Notes under the pieces: model-generated
Told to the model about the DNA's origin: nothing
Databases searched by the model: none
What the model saw: the letters and a program-made list of their open reading frames with translations, nothing else
Program-made: the position numbers and the translations under genes
Shown: positions 25,035 through 33,734 of the stretch, in pieces
Numbering within the stretch: position 1 is the stretch's first letter
Layout: every line of letters starts with the position of its first letter
From: Microbacterium limosum
GTDB taxonomy: Bacteria; Actinomycetota; Actinomycetes; Actinomycetales; Microbacteriaceae
DNA: 64,000 nt
Direction of reading: 5' to 3'
NCBI RefSeq assembly: GCF_036324365.1
Contig: NZ_CP137080.1
Span: 186,001 to 250,000 of the forward strand

Positions 25035-27311
25035 TCAGGACACGGCGGCGGGGACGCGCTCGGCGTGGGCGGGTGCCGGTGTGGGGACGCCGGGCAAGGG
25101 GCGGAAGCGGCGCAGCCGGAGGCTGTTGGTGACCACGAACACGCTGCTGAACGCCATCGCCGCGGCCGCGACGACCGGGTTGAGCAGGGCGAGCATCGCG
25201 ACCGGGATCGCAGCGACGTTGTACGCGAACGCCCAGAACAGGTTCCCCTTGATCGTGCCCAGGGTGCGGCGGGCCAGCCGGATCGCGTCGGGCACCACCA
25301 GCAGGTCGCCGGACACGATCGTCAGGTCACTGGCGGTGATGGCCGCGTCGGTGCCGGTTCCCATCGCGATGCCCAGGTCGGCGGCGGCCAGCGCGGCGGA
25401 GTCGTTGACCCCGTCGCCGACCATCGCGACGACGTGCCCGGCCTCCTGCAGCGCCCGGATCGCGTCGAGCTTGCCGGCGGGGGTGACCCCGGCGCGGACG
25501 TCGTCGATGCCGGCCTGCCGGGCGATCGCGTGGGCCGCTCCCGGGTTGTCGCCGGTGAGCAGCACCGGGGTCAGGCCCAGCTTCTTGAGCCGGACGATCG
25601 CCTCGGCGCTGTGCGGTTTGAGGGTGTCGGCGATGCTGATGGCGCCGCGCACGGCCCCGTCCCACGCCACCACGATCACCGTCGCCCCCGCATCCTCGTC
25701 CGCGGCGATCCGTGCCGCGAGGTCGTCGGGGACGCTCAGCGCCCACTGGTCGGCCAGCCACCCGGCGCGCCCGGCGACCACCGCCCGCCCGTCGACGACG
25801 GCCTGCACCCCCGCGCCCGGGTGAGCCACGAAGCCCGAGGCGGGCAGCAGCGGCCGCTCGGGTGCGGCGGCGACGATCGCGCGGGCGATGGGATGCTCCG
25901 AGCCGTCCTCGACGGCCGCCGCCACCCGGACCAGCTCCTCCGGGTCGGTGCCTGGCACGGGGTGGACGGTGGTGACGGTCATGGTGCCGGAGGTGACGGT
26001 GCCGGTCTTGTCCAGCACGACCGTGTCGATCCGGCGGGTCTGCTCCAGCACCTGCGGTCCGCGGATCAGGATGCCCAGCTGCGACCCCCGCCCGGTGCCC
26101 ACCAGCAGCGCGGTCGGCGTCGCGAGCCCGAGCGCGCAGGGGCAGGCGATGATCAGGGTCGTCACCGCGGCGGTGAACGCGACCTCGGCGGGCGCGCCGA
26201 CCAGCATCCACACGGTGAACGCGGCCACGGCCAGGGCGATGACGACGGGCACGAAGATCGCGGAGACCCGGTCGGCGAGGCGCTGCACCTGCGCCTTCCC
26301 GGTCTGCGCCTCCTCCACGAGCCGGCCCATCCGGGCCAGCTCCGTGTCGGCGCCGGTGCGGGTGATCTCCACCAGCAGCCGGCCACCGGCGTTCACCGTC
26401 GCCCCCACCACCCGGGAGCCCGGCGAGACCTCGACCGGGACGGACTCGCCGGTGAGCATCGACTCGTCCACCGCGGAGGAGCCCTCCCGGACCAGGCCGT
26501 CGGAGGGGATCTTCTCCCCCGGCCGCACCACCACGAGATCCCCCGGCACCAGCTGGGCCACCGGGACCCGCTGCTCGGTGCCGTCGCGGAGCACGGCGGC
26601 ATCCTTCGCGCCCAGCTCGAGCAGCGCGCGCAGCGCCTCCCCGGACTGCCGCTTCGCGCGGACCTCCATGTACCGGCCGGCGAGAATGAACACCGTCACC
26701 AGCGCCGCGACCTCCAGGTACAGCTCGTGGCCGCCGGCCTGCGGGGTGCCGAACAGCTGCAGGCTCATCCGCATCCCCGGCATCCCCGCGCCGCCGAAGA
26801 ACAGCGCGTACAGCGACCAGCCGAACGCGGCCAGCACGCCCACGCTGATCAGCGTGTCCATCGTGACCGCGCCGTGCCGGAGGTTCACCGCCGCGGCACG
26901 GTGGAACGGCCACGCCCCCCACACTGCGACCGGCGCCGCGAGCATCAGCGCGAGCCACTGCCAGTTCGTGAACTGCCACGCCGGCACCATCGACAGCACC
27001 GCCACCGGCAGGCTCAGCGCCGCCGACACGATCAGCCGGTGCTGCAGCGACGCCAGCTCGTCATCCCGCGACGGCGCCGCATCGGCCGCGCCGTCGGGCG
27101 GGGCGGGCACGACGGCGTCGTAGCCGGCGGCCTGGACGGTCGCGATCAGCTCGCTGTCGGGAGTGTCGTCGGTGCGAACCCGCGCCTTCTCGGTGGCGAA
27201 GTTGACGGTCGCCTCCACGCCGGGCAGCTTGTTCAGCTTCCGCTCGATCCGGGTCGCGCACGACGCGCACGTCATGCCCGTGATGTCGAGCTCGACATCA
27301 CGCACGCTCAT
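25035..27311 (-). CDS. copA: Cu(I)-exporting P1B ATPase
   Basis: The protein has 758 residues with start ATG 27311 overlapping the chaperone stop. Domains in order: heavy-metal domain with GMTCASC (about 12-18); eight membrane helices; TGES (about 290); [10 protein letters not shown] metal site (about 394); [10 protein letters not shown] (about 434); HP in [10 protein letters not shown]; and [14 protein letters not shown]. This is a canonical CopA for pumping Cu(I) out. A Met-rich loop between helices 3 and 4 ([10 protein letters not shown]) resembles the exit region. CsoR control is likely from the operator at 27998. Confidence 0.95.
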   Translation of the reverse strand: MSVRDVELDITGMTCASCATRIERKLNKLPGVEATVNFATEKARVRTDDTPDSELIATVQAAGYDAVVPAPPDGAADAAPSRDDELASLQHRLIVSAALSLPVAVLSMVPAWQFTNWQWLALMLAAPVAVWGAWPFHRAAAVNLRHGAVTMDTLISVGVLAAFGWSLYALFFGGAGMPGMRMSLQLFGTPQAGGHELYLEVAALVTVFILAGRYMEVRAKRQSGEALRALLELGAKDAAVLRDGTEQRVPVAQLVPGDLVVVRPGEKIPSDGLVREGSSAVDESMLTGESVPVEVSPGSRVVGATVNAGGRLLVEITRTGADTELARMGRLVEEAQTGKAQVQRLADRVSAIFVPVVIALAVAAFTVWMLVGAPAEVAFTAAVTTLIIACPCALGLATPTALLVGTGRGSQLGILIRGPQVLEQTRRIDTVVLDKTGTVTSGTMTVTTVHPVPGTDPEELVRVAAAVEDGSEHPIARAIVAAAPERPLLPASGFVAHPGAGVQAVVDGRAVVAGRAGWLADQWALSVPDDLAARIAADEDAGATVIVVAWDGAVRGAISIADTLKPHSAEAIVRLKKLGLTPVLLTGDNPGAAHAIARQAGIDDVRAGVTPAGKLDAIRALQEAGHVVAMVGDGVNDSAALAAADLGIAMGTGTDAAITASDLTIVSGDLLVVPDAIRLARRTLGTIKGNLFWAFAYNVAAIPVAMLALLNPVVAAAAMAFSSVFVVTNSLRLRRFRPLPGVPTPAPAHAERVPAAVS

Positions 27312-27640
27312 GAGACCGGCGCCAGCCGGTACCCGGCGTCCTCCACCGCCTGCCGCACCGCGTCCGCGTCCAGCGGCGCGGCGCTGCCGACGGTGACCTT
27401 CGACAGTCCACCGGCGTGCAGCTCCACATCCACCGCTCCCACGCCGGAGATCTCGGACAGCTCCTCCGTGACGCTCGACACGCAGTGACCGCAGGTCATC
27501 CCCTCCACGAGGTACTCCGCCACCACCTCCGTCCGCGACGTGGACGCCGCCTCCTCCTTGACGGAGGCGTGCCCGGAGCAACAGGCGCACCCGCCGCCGG
27601 ACTGCGTCAGACCCAGATCACGAGACTCAAGACCAGACAT
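27308..27640 (-). CDS. copZ: CopZ-like copper chaperone
   Basis: The protein has 110 residues. A 40-residue head contains CACC and His ([12 protein letters not shown]), followed by a heavy-metal-associated domain with [11 protein letters not shown] (about 47-57) and VEDAGYRLA at the end. Plain CopZ is about 70 residues, so the Cys-rich head is an addition that could hold more copper. AAAGGAAAG lies just before the ATG. It hands Cu(I) to CopA, whose gene overlaps it. Confidence 0.88.
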   Translation of the reverse strand: MSGLESRDLGLTQSGGGCACCSGHASVKEEAASTSRTEVVAEYLVEGMTCGHCVSSVTEELSEISGVGAVDVELHAGGLSKVTVGSAAPLDADAVRQAVEDAGYRLAPVS

Positions 27641-27685
27641 GTGCTCTTTCCTTTCGATCGAAGAACTAAGACGTGCAAGGGGCAG

Positions 27686-27970
27686 TCAGGAGCGGACCAG
27701 GCGGGCGATCGCGGCGTTCGCCTCGCGGAGCTTCTCCTCCGCGACCGGGCCTCCTTCGGCCGTGGCCTCCGCGACGCAATGCGCGAGATGGTCTTCCAGC
27801 AGCGCCAGCGCCACGGACTCCAGCGCCTTCGTCGCCGCCGACACCTGCGTCAGCACGTCGATGCAATACACGTCCTCATCGATCATCCGCGCGATCCCGC
27901 GCACCTGACCCTCCGCGCGGCTCAGCCGCGCCAGCAGGGCCGGCTTGATGTCCACATACCCGTGTGCCAT
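27686..27970 (-). CDS. csoR: CsoR copper-sensing repressor
   Basis: The protein has 94 residues. It is an all-helical DUF156 regulator with Cu(I) ligands in the standard spacing: Cys in DVYCIDVLTQ (about 36), and His and Cys in EDHLAHCVAEA (about 61 and 65). CsoR binds GC-rich palindromes without copper and releases when Cu(I) binds. A perfect palindrome lies 28 bases upstream of its start, between it and the divergent genes. It heads the copper efflux operon. Confidence 0.93.
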   Translation of the reverse strand: MAHGYVDIKPALLARLSRAEGQVRGIARMIDEDVYCIDVLTQVSAATKALESVALALLEDHLAHCVAEATAEGGPVAEEKLREANAAIARLVRS

Positions 27971-27997
27971 CTCGCACCTCCACCCACAACCTACCAT

Positions 27998-28017
27998 ACC
28001 CTGTAGGGGTACAGGGT
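27998..28017. promoter_or_regulatory. CsoR operator in divergent promoter region
   Basis: ACCCTGTA, GGGG, TACAGGGT is a perfect 8-bp inverted repeat with a 4-bp centre. Its TACCCT/GGGGTA content fits known CsoR sites. It lies 28 bases before csoR and 14 bases before the divergent ATPase gene at 28031, so one site could control both units. Confidence 0.85.
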
Positions 28018-28030
28018 GTAAGGTGAGGTC

Positions 28031-28618
28031 ATGACCGGCATCCAGGAGACGCGGCCCGCACAGACCACCCGTTGGCACGTGGTGACGGGCGGTCCCAGCT
28101 CGGGCAAGACCACCACGGTCAACCTGCTGCGCGACCGCGGATACACGACGACGATCGAGCACGCCCGCCACTACATCGACCTGCAGCGGATCACCGGACG
28201 CAGCACCGAGGAGATCCGGGCCCGGCAGGGCGAGTTCCAGCGCGCCGTCGTCGAGATGCAGATCACGCAGGAGCGCTCCCTCGACCCGGGCGAGACGGTG
28301 TTCCTGGACCGCGCCCTGCCGGACTCGCTCGCCTACTACCGGTTCCTCGGCATCGACCCCGCCCCGGCCCTGCTCGACGCGCTGGCCGGCGCCCGGTACG
28401 CGACGGTGTTCCTGCTGGACCTGCTGCCGCTGGCGCCCGACTACGCGCGGACCGAGGACCCCGCCGCGCAGCGGCGCATCCACGACCTGCTCGGGCAGGT
28501 ATACCGGGAGCTGGGGTTCCCCGTCGTCACCGTCCCCGCGCTCGCCCCCGACGCGCGAGTCGACCTCATCCTGCAGCGTGCGCTTGCCGACCGGTCGGCG
28601 GAGGGGAACGTGCGCTGA
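28031..28618 (+). CDS. AAA_28/NadR-like ATPase or kinase
   Basis: The protein has 195 residues. Walker A is HVVTGGPSSGKTTTVNLL (about 16-33). Later features are a TIEHARHYID block, a Walker B-like VFLDRALPDSLAYY (about 90-103) and a basic lid TEDPAAQRRIHDLLG. This matches the AAA_28 group of P-loop kinases related to NadR. The substrate is unknown. It starts the unit divergent to csoR and overlaps the AarF gene (TGATG). Confidence 0.8.
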   Translation: MTGIQETRPAQTTRWHVVTGGPSSGKTTTVNLLRDRGYTTTIEHARHYIDLQRITGRSTEEIRARQGEFQRAVVEMQITQERSLDPGETVFLDRALPDSLAYYRFLGIDPAPALLDALAGARYATVFLLDLLPLAPDYARTEDPAAQRRIHDLLGQVYRELGFPVVTVPALAPDARVDLILQRALADRSAEGNVR

Positions 28619-30279
28619 TGACTGCGAACAGGAGCCGGTACCGGCAGATCGGGGCGGTGCTGCGCCGGCACGGGCTCGGTGTCCTGGCCGGGGTGCTGGG
28701 CCTGGGCGGCTGGGTGCCGTTCCACCGCGGCGCCCTCGGGCACGCCCGACAGGAGGACCCCTACACCAACCCCGAGCACGTGCGGGTCGCCCTCGAAGAG
28801 CTCGGGCCGACCTTCGTCAAGCTCGGCCAGATCCTCTCCACCCGCCACGACCTGCTCCCCGAGGCGTGGGTCGCCGAGTTCACCAAGCTGCAGGACAACG
28901 TCGCCTCGGCGCCGTGGGAGGGCATCCGGGATGTGCTCCGCGACGAGCTCGGCGCCGACCCGGAGCAGGTGTTCGCCCGGTTCGACCCGGTGCCGCTGGC
29001 GGCCGCGTCCATCGGGCAGGCGTACGCGGCGACCCTGCACGACGGCACCGAGGTCGTCGTGAAGGTGCGCCGGCCCGGGGTGGTCGCGCAGGTCCACGAG
29101 GACCTCGACATCCTCCGCAACCTCGCCGACCGCGCCGAACGGCGGTGGGACGCCGTCCGGCAGTACGACCTGCCCGGGCTGGTGGAGGAGTTCTCCCGCA
29201 CGCTGCGCGGCGAGCTGGACTACCTCCAGGAAGCCCGCAACGCCGAACGATTCGCCGAGAACTTCGCCGCATCGACCCAGGTGCGCATCCCCCGCGTCTA
29301 CGCGAACACCACGACCTCACGGGTGCTGACCCTGGAGCGGATGAGCGGGGTGCGCATCGACGACCTGGAGGGCCTGGACGCCGCCGGCATCGACCGGACG
29401 GCGCTCGCGCGGCTGGGCGCCGACCTCGTGCTCACGATGGTGTTCGACCACCGGTTCTTCCACGCCGACCCGCACCCCGGGAACATGTTCGTGCAGCCCG
29501 ACGGCGCCCTCGCGCTGATCGACTTCGGGATGGTCGGCGAGCTCACCGAGCAGACCACCGACAACCTCGCCGGCATCGTGCTCGCCTTCACCCGCGACGA
29601 CCCGGACGCCCTCACCACCGCCCTGACAGAGCTCTCCCGGACCACCGACATCGTCGACCGGGCTGGGCTCCGCCAGGCGATCACCGCGTTCACGGCCCGC
29701 TACCGGGGCCGTTCGCTGTCAGAGATCAGCCTCGCGACCATGCTCCAGCAGCTGCTCGGCATCCTGCAGCACCACCAGCTGCACCTCCCGCAGGAGACGG
29801 CGCTGCTGTTCAAAGTGCTCATGATGGCCGAAGGGACCGCCGCCGGCCTGGACCCGGACTTCCAGATGCTCGACGCCCTCCAGCCCTACGCCGAGCACCT
29901 CACCCGCGCCCAGCTGTCCCTCCCGGCCCTGGCCCGGCGATGGGCGCGCGCCGGAGCCGACACCGGGGCGCTGCTCACCGAACTGCCCGCCACCCTGCGC
30001 CGGCTCCGGCACCTCCTCGAAGACGGCGGGTTCGAGGTGCACCTGCGCGCGGCCGAGCTGGAACCCCTCGTCGGACGCGCCGAACGCGTCGGCAACCGTG
30101 TCGTCGCGGGAATGATCGCCGCCGCGCTGATCGGCGGGATCGGCACCCTCGTCGGCGGGAACACGAAATGGCGCTCCCGGGAGGGCGTCCTGATCGGCGC
30201 CGGGACCGGCACGATCGGCGCCCTCGGCGGCTACCTGCTGTGGACGCTGCGGCGGCGCCGGCCCCGGCCCCACCGCTGA
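28618..30279 (+). CDS. AarF/UbiB (ABC1) family atypical kinase
   Basis: The protein has 553 residues. ABC1 hallmarks are present: GPTFVKLGQILSTRHDLLP (KxGQ, about 60-78), AAASIGQAYAATL (Ala-rich loop, about 125), VVVKVRRPGV (Lys, about 145), HADPHPGNMFV (about 282) and LIDFGMVGEL (DFG, about 300). Two C-terminal membrane segments lie near 495-545. The family acts in quinone or lipid metabolism at membranes, with ATPase activity. Why a copper-regulated island carries one is unclear; support for respiration or lipids is a guess. Confidence 0.88.
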   Translation: MTANRSRYRQIGAVLRRHGLGVLAGVLGLGGWVPFHRGALGHARQEDPYTNPEHVRVALEELGPTFVKLGQILSTRHDLLPEAWVAEFTKLQDNVASAPWEGIRDVLRDELGADPEQVFARFDPVPLAAASIGQAYAATLHDGTEVVVKVRRPGVVAQVHEDLDILRNLADRAERRWDAVRQYDLPGLVEEFSRTLRGELDYLQEARNAERFAENFAASTQVRIPRVYANTTTSRVLTLERMSGVRIDDLEGLDAAGIDRTALARLGADLVLTMVFDHRFFHADPHPGNMFVQPDGALALIDFGMVGELTEQTTDNLAGIVLAFTRDDPDALTTALTELSRTTDIVDRAGLRQAITAFTARYRGRSLSEISLATMLQQLLGILQHHQLHLPQETALLFKVLMMAEGTAAGLDPDFQMLDALQPYAEHLTRAQLSLPALARRWARAGADTGALLTELPATLRRLRHLLEDGGFEVHLRAAELEPLVGRAERVGNRVVAGMIAAALIGGIGTLVGGNTKWRSREGVLIGAGTGTIGALGGYLLWTLRRRRPRPHR

Positions 30280-30319
30280 CCGCGCCTGGCCTCGAGAAAC
30301 ATCATGGAAGGAGACGAAG

Positions 30320-31363
30320 ATGGACCGGATCAGAGTCGGCGTCAACGGGTACGGGGTGATCGGCAAGCGGGTCGCCGACGCCGTCCACGCCCAACCCGAC
30401 ATGCACCTGGTGGGCGTCGCGGACATCGTCACCGACTGGCGGATCCGATCCGCCGTCCCGCGGCTGCCCGTGTTCGCCGCGACACCCGACGCGCACACCG
30501 GCCTGGTGGACGCGGGCATCCGCCCCGCGGGCACCCTCGACGACCTCCTCGCGCAGAGCGACGTGATCGTCGACACGACACCCAAGCACGTCGCCGCCCG
30601 AAACCTGCCCCGCTACCAGGCGGCGGGAGTGAAGGCGATCGTGCAGGGCGGGGAAGCGCACGACACCACCGGGCACTCCTTCGTCGCCCAGGCCAACTAC
30701 GCCACCGCGCTCGGCCGAGACCTGACCCGGGTGGTGTCCTGCAACACCACCAGCATCGTCCGCGTCCTCGGCGCGCTCGACGACGCCGGGCTGCTGCTGC
30801 GCGCCCGCGGGGTCCTCATCCGCCGCGCCACCGACCCGTGGGAATCGCACCTGGGCGGCATCATGAACACGATGGTCCCCGAACCGGTCATCCCCTCCCA
30901 CCAGGGCCCCGACGCGAAGACCGTGCTCCCGGGCCTGGACGTGGTCACCATCGCCGCCAAAGGCGCGCACACCCAGACCCACAACCACTACTGGACCCTG
31001 CAGCTCACCCGCGAGGCATCCCGTGACGAGGTCCTCGACGCGCTGCGCGCCGCACCCCGGATCGCGTTCATCCGCATGTCCGACGGGCTGGTCGCCCTCA
31101 ACTCCACGGTCGAGCTGATGCGCGACCTCGGCCGGCCCCGCGGGGACATGTGGGAGGTCGCGGTCTGGGAGGACCTCGTCACCGTCGACGGCGACGAGGC
31201 GTACCTCACCTACCAGGTGTGCAACGAGGCGATCGTCGTCCCCGAGACCGTCGACGCGATCCGCGCCCTCACCGGCACCGTCACCGACCCCGCCGCCTCC
31301 ATCCGCCTCACCGACACGACCCTCGGCATGAGACAGGACTTCCTCACCCCGGAGCGGTCATGA
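30320..31363 (+). CDS. gap: Type II (archaeal-type) glyceraldehyde-3-phosphate dehydrogenase
   Basis: The protein has 347 residues with AAGGAGACGAAG before the ATG. It has an N-terminal dinucleotide fold (IRVGVNGYGVIGKRVADAV) and catalytic Cys in VVSCNTTSIVRVL (about 141). HxTQTHNHYW and LTDTTLGMRQDF are characteristic of archaeal GAPDH rather than the bacterial GapA type, which has SCTTNC. It oxidises glyceraldehyde-3-P to 1,3-bisphosphoglycerate with NAD(P). Position under the CsoR site suggests induction by copper. It pairs well with the phosphoketolase, whose product is its substrate. Confidence 0.87.
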   Translation: MDRIRVGVNGYGVIGKRVADAVHAQPDMHLVGVADIVTDWRIRSAVPRLPVFAATPDAHTGLVDAGIRPAGTLDDLLAQSDVIVDTTPKHVAARNLPRYQAAGVKAIVQGGEAHDTTGHSFVAQANYATALGRDLTRVVSCNTTSIVRVLGALDDAGLLLRARGVLIRRATDPWESHLGGIMNTMVPEPVIPSHQGPDAKTVLPGLDVVTIAAKGAHTQTHNHYWTLQLTREASRDEVLDALRAAPRIAFIRMSDGLVALNSTVELMRDLGRPRGDMWEVAVWEDLVTVDGDEAYLTYQVCNEAIVVPETVDAIRALTGTVTDPAASIRLTDTTLGMRQDFLTPERS

Positions 31364-31644
31364 CCGGCCCGCACGCAGAACCGCCCCGCACACCACCTGC
31401 AGGACGCGTGTGGATGTGGGTGATCATCGCGCTGGCCGTCGCCGGGATCGTGATCTACCTGGTCGTCGACCACTGGACCCACCTCGCGGCCGCCGCCCCG
31501 TACGTCGGCATCATCGCGATCGCCGCCATGCACCTGTTCGGCCACCGCGGACACGGCGGGCACGACGGGCACGACGGCTCCGGACGACACCGTGAACAGC
31601 CCCGTCACGACCACACGGACCCGCCCGCCGACGACGCCGCATGA
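31360..31644 (+). CDS. Small membrane protein with His-rich tail (DUF2933-like)
   Basis: The protein has 94 residues. It starts by ATGA overlap with the GAPDH gene. Two short hydrophobic segments (VWMWVIIALAVAGIVIYLV and YVGIIAIAAMHLFG) are followed by a tail rich in His, Asp and Gly (HRGHGGHDGHDG, then HREQPRHDHTD). This resembles DUF2933-type proteins found with copper ATPases. The tail may bind metal in the cytoplasm. It overlaps the EamA start. Confidence 0.72.
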   Translation: MTGPHAEPPRTPPAGRVWMWVIIALAVAGIVIYLVVDHWTHLAAAAPYVGIIAIAAMHLFGHRGHGGHDGHDGSGRHREQPRHDHTDPPADDAA

Positions 31645-32384
31645 GCACGCCCACCGCGGCCGGCACCGAACGGCGGGCGCCGAGCCCGTGGCGGATGCTG
31701 TGGGTCACCTTCGCCTGGGGCTCGTGCTTCGTCGCGATCAGCGTCGGGCTACAGGACGCGCCGCTGCTGTGGCTCGCAGCCCTGCGCGCCCTCGTCGCCG
31801 GCGCTGCGCTGCTGGTCCTCACCGTCATCCGCCGCGCGCCCGTCCCCCGCGAGGTGCGCAGCTGGAAGCTGATCGGCGTGCTCGGCGTGGTGAACGTCGC
31901 GATCGCGTACGCGGCGATGTTCGGCGGCACCATCGGCCTGACCACCGGGGTCGCGTCCGTGCTGGCCAACATCCAGCCCGTCCTCATCCTGCTGCCCGCC
32001 TGGTGGCTCTACCGAGAACGCCCCTCCCTGCGGTCGGTGGCCGCGATGCTCGCCGGGCTCCTGCTCATCGTGCTGCCCGCCGGCGCCGGGACCGGGGCAT
32101 GGCTGTCCCTCACTTCCGCCGCCGCCGTCACCGCCGGCACCCTCATCAGCCGTGCCGTGCGCGCCGACCCGTTCCTCGTCGCCGCCGTGCAGCTGCTGCT
32201 CGGCGGGGGGATCCTCCTGGTCGCCGCCGCGATCGTCGAAGGCCCCCCGGTCATCGACTGGACGCCGGGATTCGTCCTCTCCCTGCTGTGGATGTCTCTG
32301 GCCGGCACCGCCGCGACCACCGTCGCCTGGTACGCGGAGACGCAACGTTCCCGGCTCGACATCCTCACGACCTGGACAACCCTG
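31641..32384 (+). pseudogene. EamA/DMT transporter, 3'-truncated
   Basis: About 248 recognisable residues: a full first EamA repeat (RMLWVTFAWGSCFVAI to VLPAGAG) and most of the second, stopping at AETQRSRLDILTTWTTL. In full proteins of about 300 residues this is followed by two further helices. Here the frame runs on into unrelated sequence (REASVVPRWTKW) to a stop at 32474, because the DNA from about 32372-32384 on is integrase coding in another frame. It is very likely inactive. It overlaps the preceding gene by four bases. Confidence 0.78.
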
Positions 32385-33079
32385 CGCGAAGCATCAGTCG
32401 TCCCGAGGTGGACGAAGTGGACCCTCGTTCCCGCGCGCTCACCAAGGAGGAGGTCGACCTCGTTCTTCAGATGATCCCAGAGGGCGTCTACCGTCGCTAC
32501 GCGGCCGCTCTCGCCTACACCGGAGGGCGTGCTGGTGAGGCCACCGCCGCACGGGTGGTCGACGTAGACCTCCCAGCGAGGGTGATCCGGGTGCGACGCA
32601 GCATATCTCCGGGGCGGCACGGCGAGCTCATCGAGCAGACCCCCAAGAGCCACAAATGGCGACCTGTGCCGATCGTCGATGACTTCGTGCCCTACGTCAA
32701 AGAGGCGATGGCCGGCAAGAAGCCACAGGAACGCCTGTTCGCCGGGAAGCGGGGAGGCAGACTCACGAACAAGACGTTCGTGCGCGCGGTGAACTGGCCG
32801 AAGATTCGCGAGGCGCTCCATCGCCCGGACTTCAAGGTCAAGGACCTGCGCCACACGTTCGCGACACTCCTGTTCGACGCCGGAGTGTCCGCCCCCGACG
32901 TGCAGCAAGCGATGGGGCACTCCAGCCTCCAGGTCACCGAGCTGTACAGCCGTTCCCGCGACAACGCCACCGCCGGTACCGGACGTCGGCTCAGCGCCTT
33001 CCTCCGTGGCTCGCGGACGCCTGGAAGCTCGCCGAGCACCCAAGACGCTCCCGCGAGATCAGACCCTCCCTCGCTCTGA
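32385..33079 (+). pseudogene. int: Tyrosine recombinase (integrase), 5'-truncated
   Basis: About 230 residues hold only the catalytic domain. The readable part starts at NPARSISRPEVDEVDP, the usual linker, then LTKEEVDLVLQMIP. Catalytic blocks are YTGGRAGEATAAR (Arg I), VKDLRHTFATLLF (second Arg; the expected His of H-x-L-R is Lys), MGHSSLQVTELYSR (His and the Tyr nucleophile). The SAM-like core-binding and arm-binding domains are missing; upstream is EamA sequence in a different frame. No good start codon precedes the linker. It probably cannot excise the island. Confidence 0.82.
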
Positions 33080-33104
33080 TCGACGGGGCCTTCAGACGGC
33101 CCTC

Positions 33105-33147
33105 ATGTGGCACAGGATTGAGAACTTGTGGCACAGATGTGGCACAC
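33105..33147. repeat. 11-bp repeats, putative integrase arm sites (right)
   Basis: ATGTGGCACAG at 33105-33115, TTGTGGCACAG at 33126-33136 and ATGTGGCACAC at 33137-33147 match the units at 1712-1744 in sequence and orientation. Spacings are 21 and 11 bp, whole helical turns. They lie just after the integrase fragment and 70 bases inside the att core. Confidence 0.62.
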
Positions 33148-33188
33148 AGCCTCTGACGAGGGGTTCAGGCATCGGGCGGGCAAAGAAA

Positions 33189-33210
33189 AATCCCTGGGTG
33201 ACCAGGGATT
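33189..33210 (-). terminator. Intrinsic terminator of right tRNA-Phe
   Basis: On the reverse strand AATCCCTGG and CCAGGGATT form a perfect 9-bp stem with a 4-nt loop, followed by TTTTCTTTG. It lies eight bases past the tRNA-Phe 3' end, on the island side of the junction. The element therefore supplies a new terminator to the tRNA gene it enters. Confidence 0.85.
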
Positions 33211-33216
33211 TAGATG

Positions 33217-33262
33217 GTGGCTCCGACCGGCATCGATCCGGTGACCTTTCGATTTTCAGTCG
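33217..33262. repeat. attachment core, right (att direct repeat)
   Basis: Identical over 46 bp to 1487-1532. It covers the 3' part of the tRNA-Phe gene from the anticodon loop outward. Confidence 0.8.
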
Positions 33263-33290
33263 AACGCTCTACCAACTGAGCTACAGAGCC
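33218..33290 (-). tRNA. tRNA-Phe(GAA), intact copy; right island boundary
   Basis: A 73-nt cloverleaf with GAA anticodon; all stems pair, including TTCGA with TCGAA in the anticodon stem. The 5' side joins core chromosome and the other tRNA genes; the 3' half and terminator come from the island. This is the copy expected to work in translation. CCA is not encoded. Confidence 0.95.
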
Positions 33291-33323
33291 GCACGGTGAA
33301 CGCATCGCCGTGTCCTAAACGAA

Positions 33324-33343
33324 AAGCCCTCCGAGAAGGGCTT
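33324..33343 (-). terminator. Terminator after tRNA-Glu/tRNA-Asp
   Basis: AAGCCCT and AGGGCTT pair over 7 bp with a 6-nt loop, followed on the reverse strand by TTCGTTT. It lies between tRNA-Asp and tRNA-Phe, so tRNA-Phe needs its own promoter or read-through. Confidence 0.75.
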
Positions 33344-33354
33344 GTCGCTCGGAG

Positions 33355-33428
33355 CGACCCTGACGGGACTTGAACCCGCGACCTCCGCCGTGACAGGGCG
33401 GCACGCTAACCAACTGCGCTACAGGGCC
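33355..33428 (-). tRNA. tRNA-Asp(GTC)
   Basis: A 74-nt cloverleaf on the reverse strand. The anticodon loop reads CTGTCAC with GTC, the acceptor stem GGCCCTG pairs with CAGGGTC, and base 73 is G as expected for Asp. Confidence 0.95.
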
Positions 33429-33448
33429 ATGCTTATTCAGTTTTTACG

Positions 33449-33521
33449 TGACCCCAACGGGATTCGAACCCGTGCTACCGCCGTGAAAGGGCGGCGTCCT
33501 AGGCCGCTAAACGATGGGGCC
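33449..33521 (-). tRNA. tRNA-Glu(TTC)
   Basis: A 73-nt cloverleaf on the reverse strand. The anticodon is TTC within CTTTCAC, and GGCCCCA pairs with TGGGGTC. It is the first gene of the three-tRNA group. Confidence 0.95.
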
Positions 33522-33734
33522 GAGCGAACCTCAGGGGCTCACGCTTACCGACGGTCAAGCATACGCATTAGCCGACAAAATCGCCAATCGAGGGCGCGGC
33601 GACCCTGCGCGGGCCGATGAGGGGAGCATGCTTGGCTCGGCGCCCGGGCGCCCTCGGCGGACCCTGACCGTTGCGCGTGTGAAAGATGTTGCTTACTGTG
33701 GTTGATGTTATGGACTCGAGTCGGGGAGGGCTAC

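Larger units (their letters stand above)
1533..33262. mobile_element. 31.7-kb copper/envelope genomic island integrated at tRNA-Phe
   Basis: The segment is bounded by two tRNA-Phe copies sharing a 46-bp block, has matching 11-bp repeats just inside both ends, and ends at the right with a tyrosine recombinase fragment. It carries copper efflux and oxidation genes, cytochrome c maturation genes, a lipoprotein maturation set, a toxin-antitoxin pair and an XRE regulator. I see no relaxase, type IV secretion, replication or phage structural gene, so it is not a complete conjugative element or prophage as it stands. The conserved operons right of 33.3 kb are ordinary actinobacterial core. Confidence 0.82.

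Noticed and set aside
25065..27488. Long forward frame opposite copA
   Set aside because: Antisense to a canonical copper ATPase and without recognisable domains.
27653..27662. TTCGATCGAA palindrome before the CopZ-like gene
   Set aside because: Short and partly the ribosome-site region; no second copy was noticed, and the strong CsoR site upstream explains control.
1561..33217. Conjugative element or prophage
   Set aside because: No relaxase, type IV secretion, replication, capsid, tail or lysis gene could be recognised inside the island.
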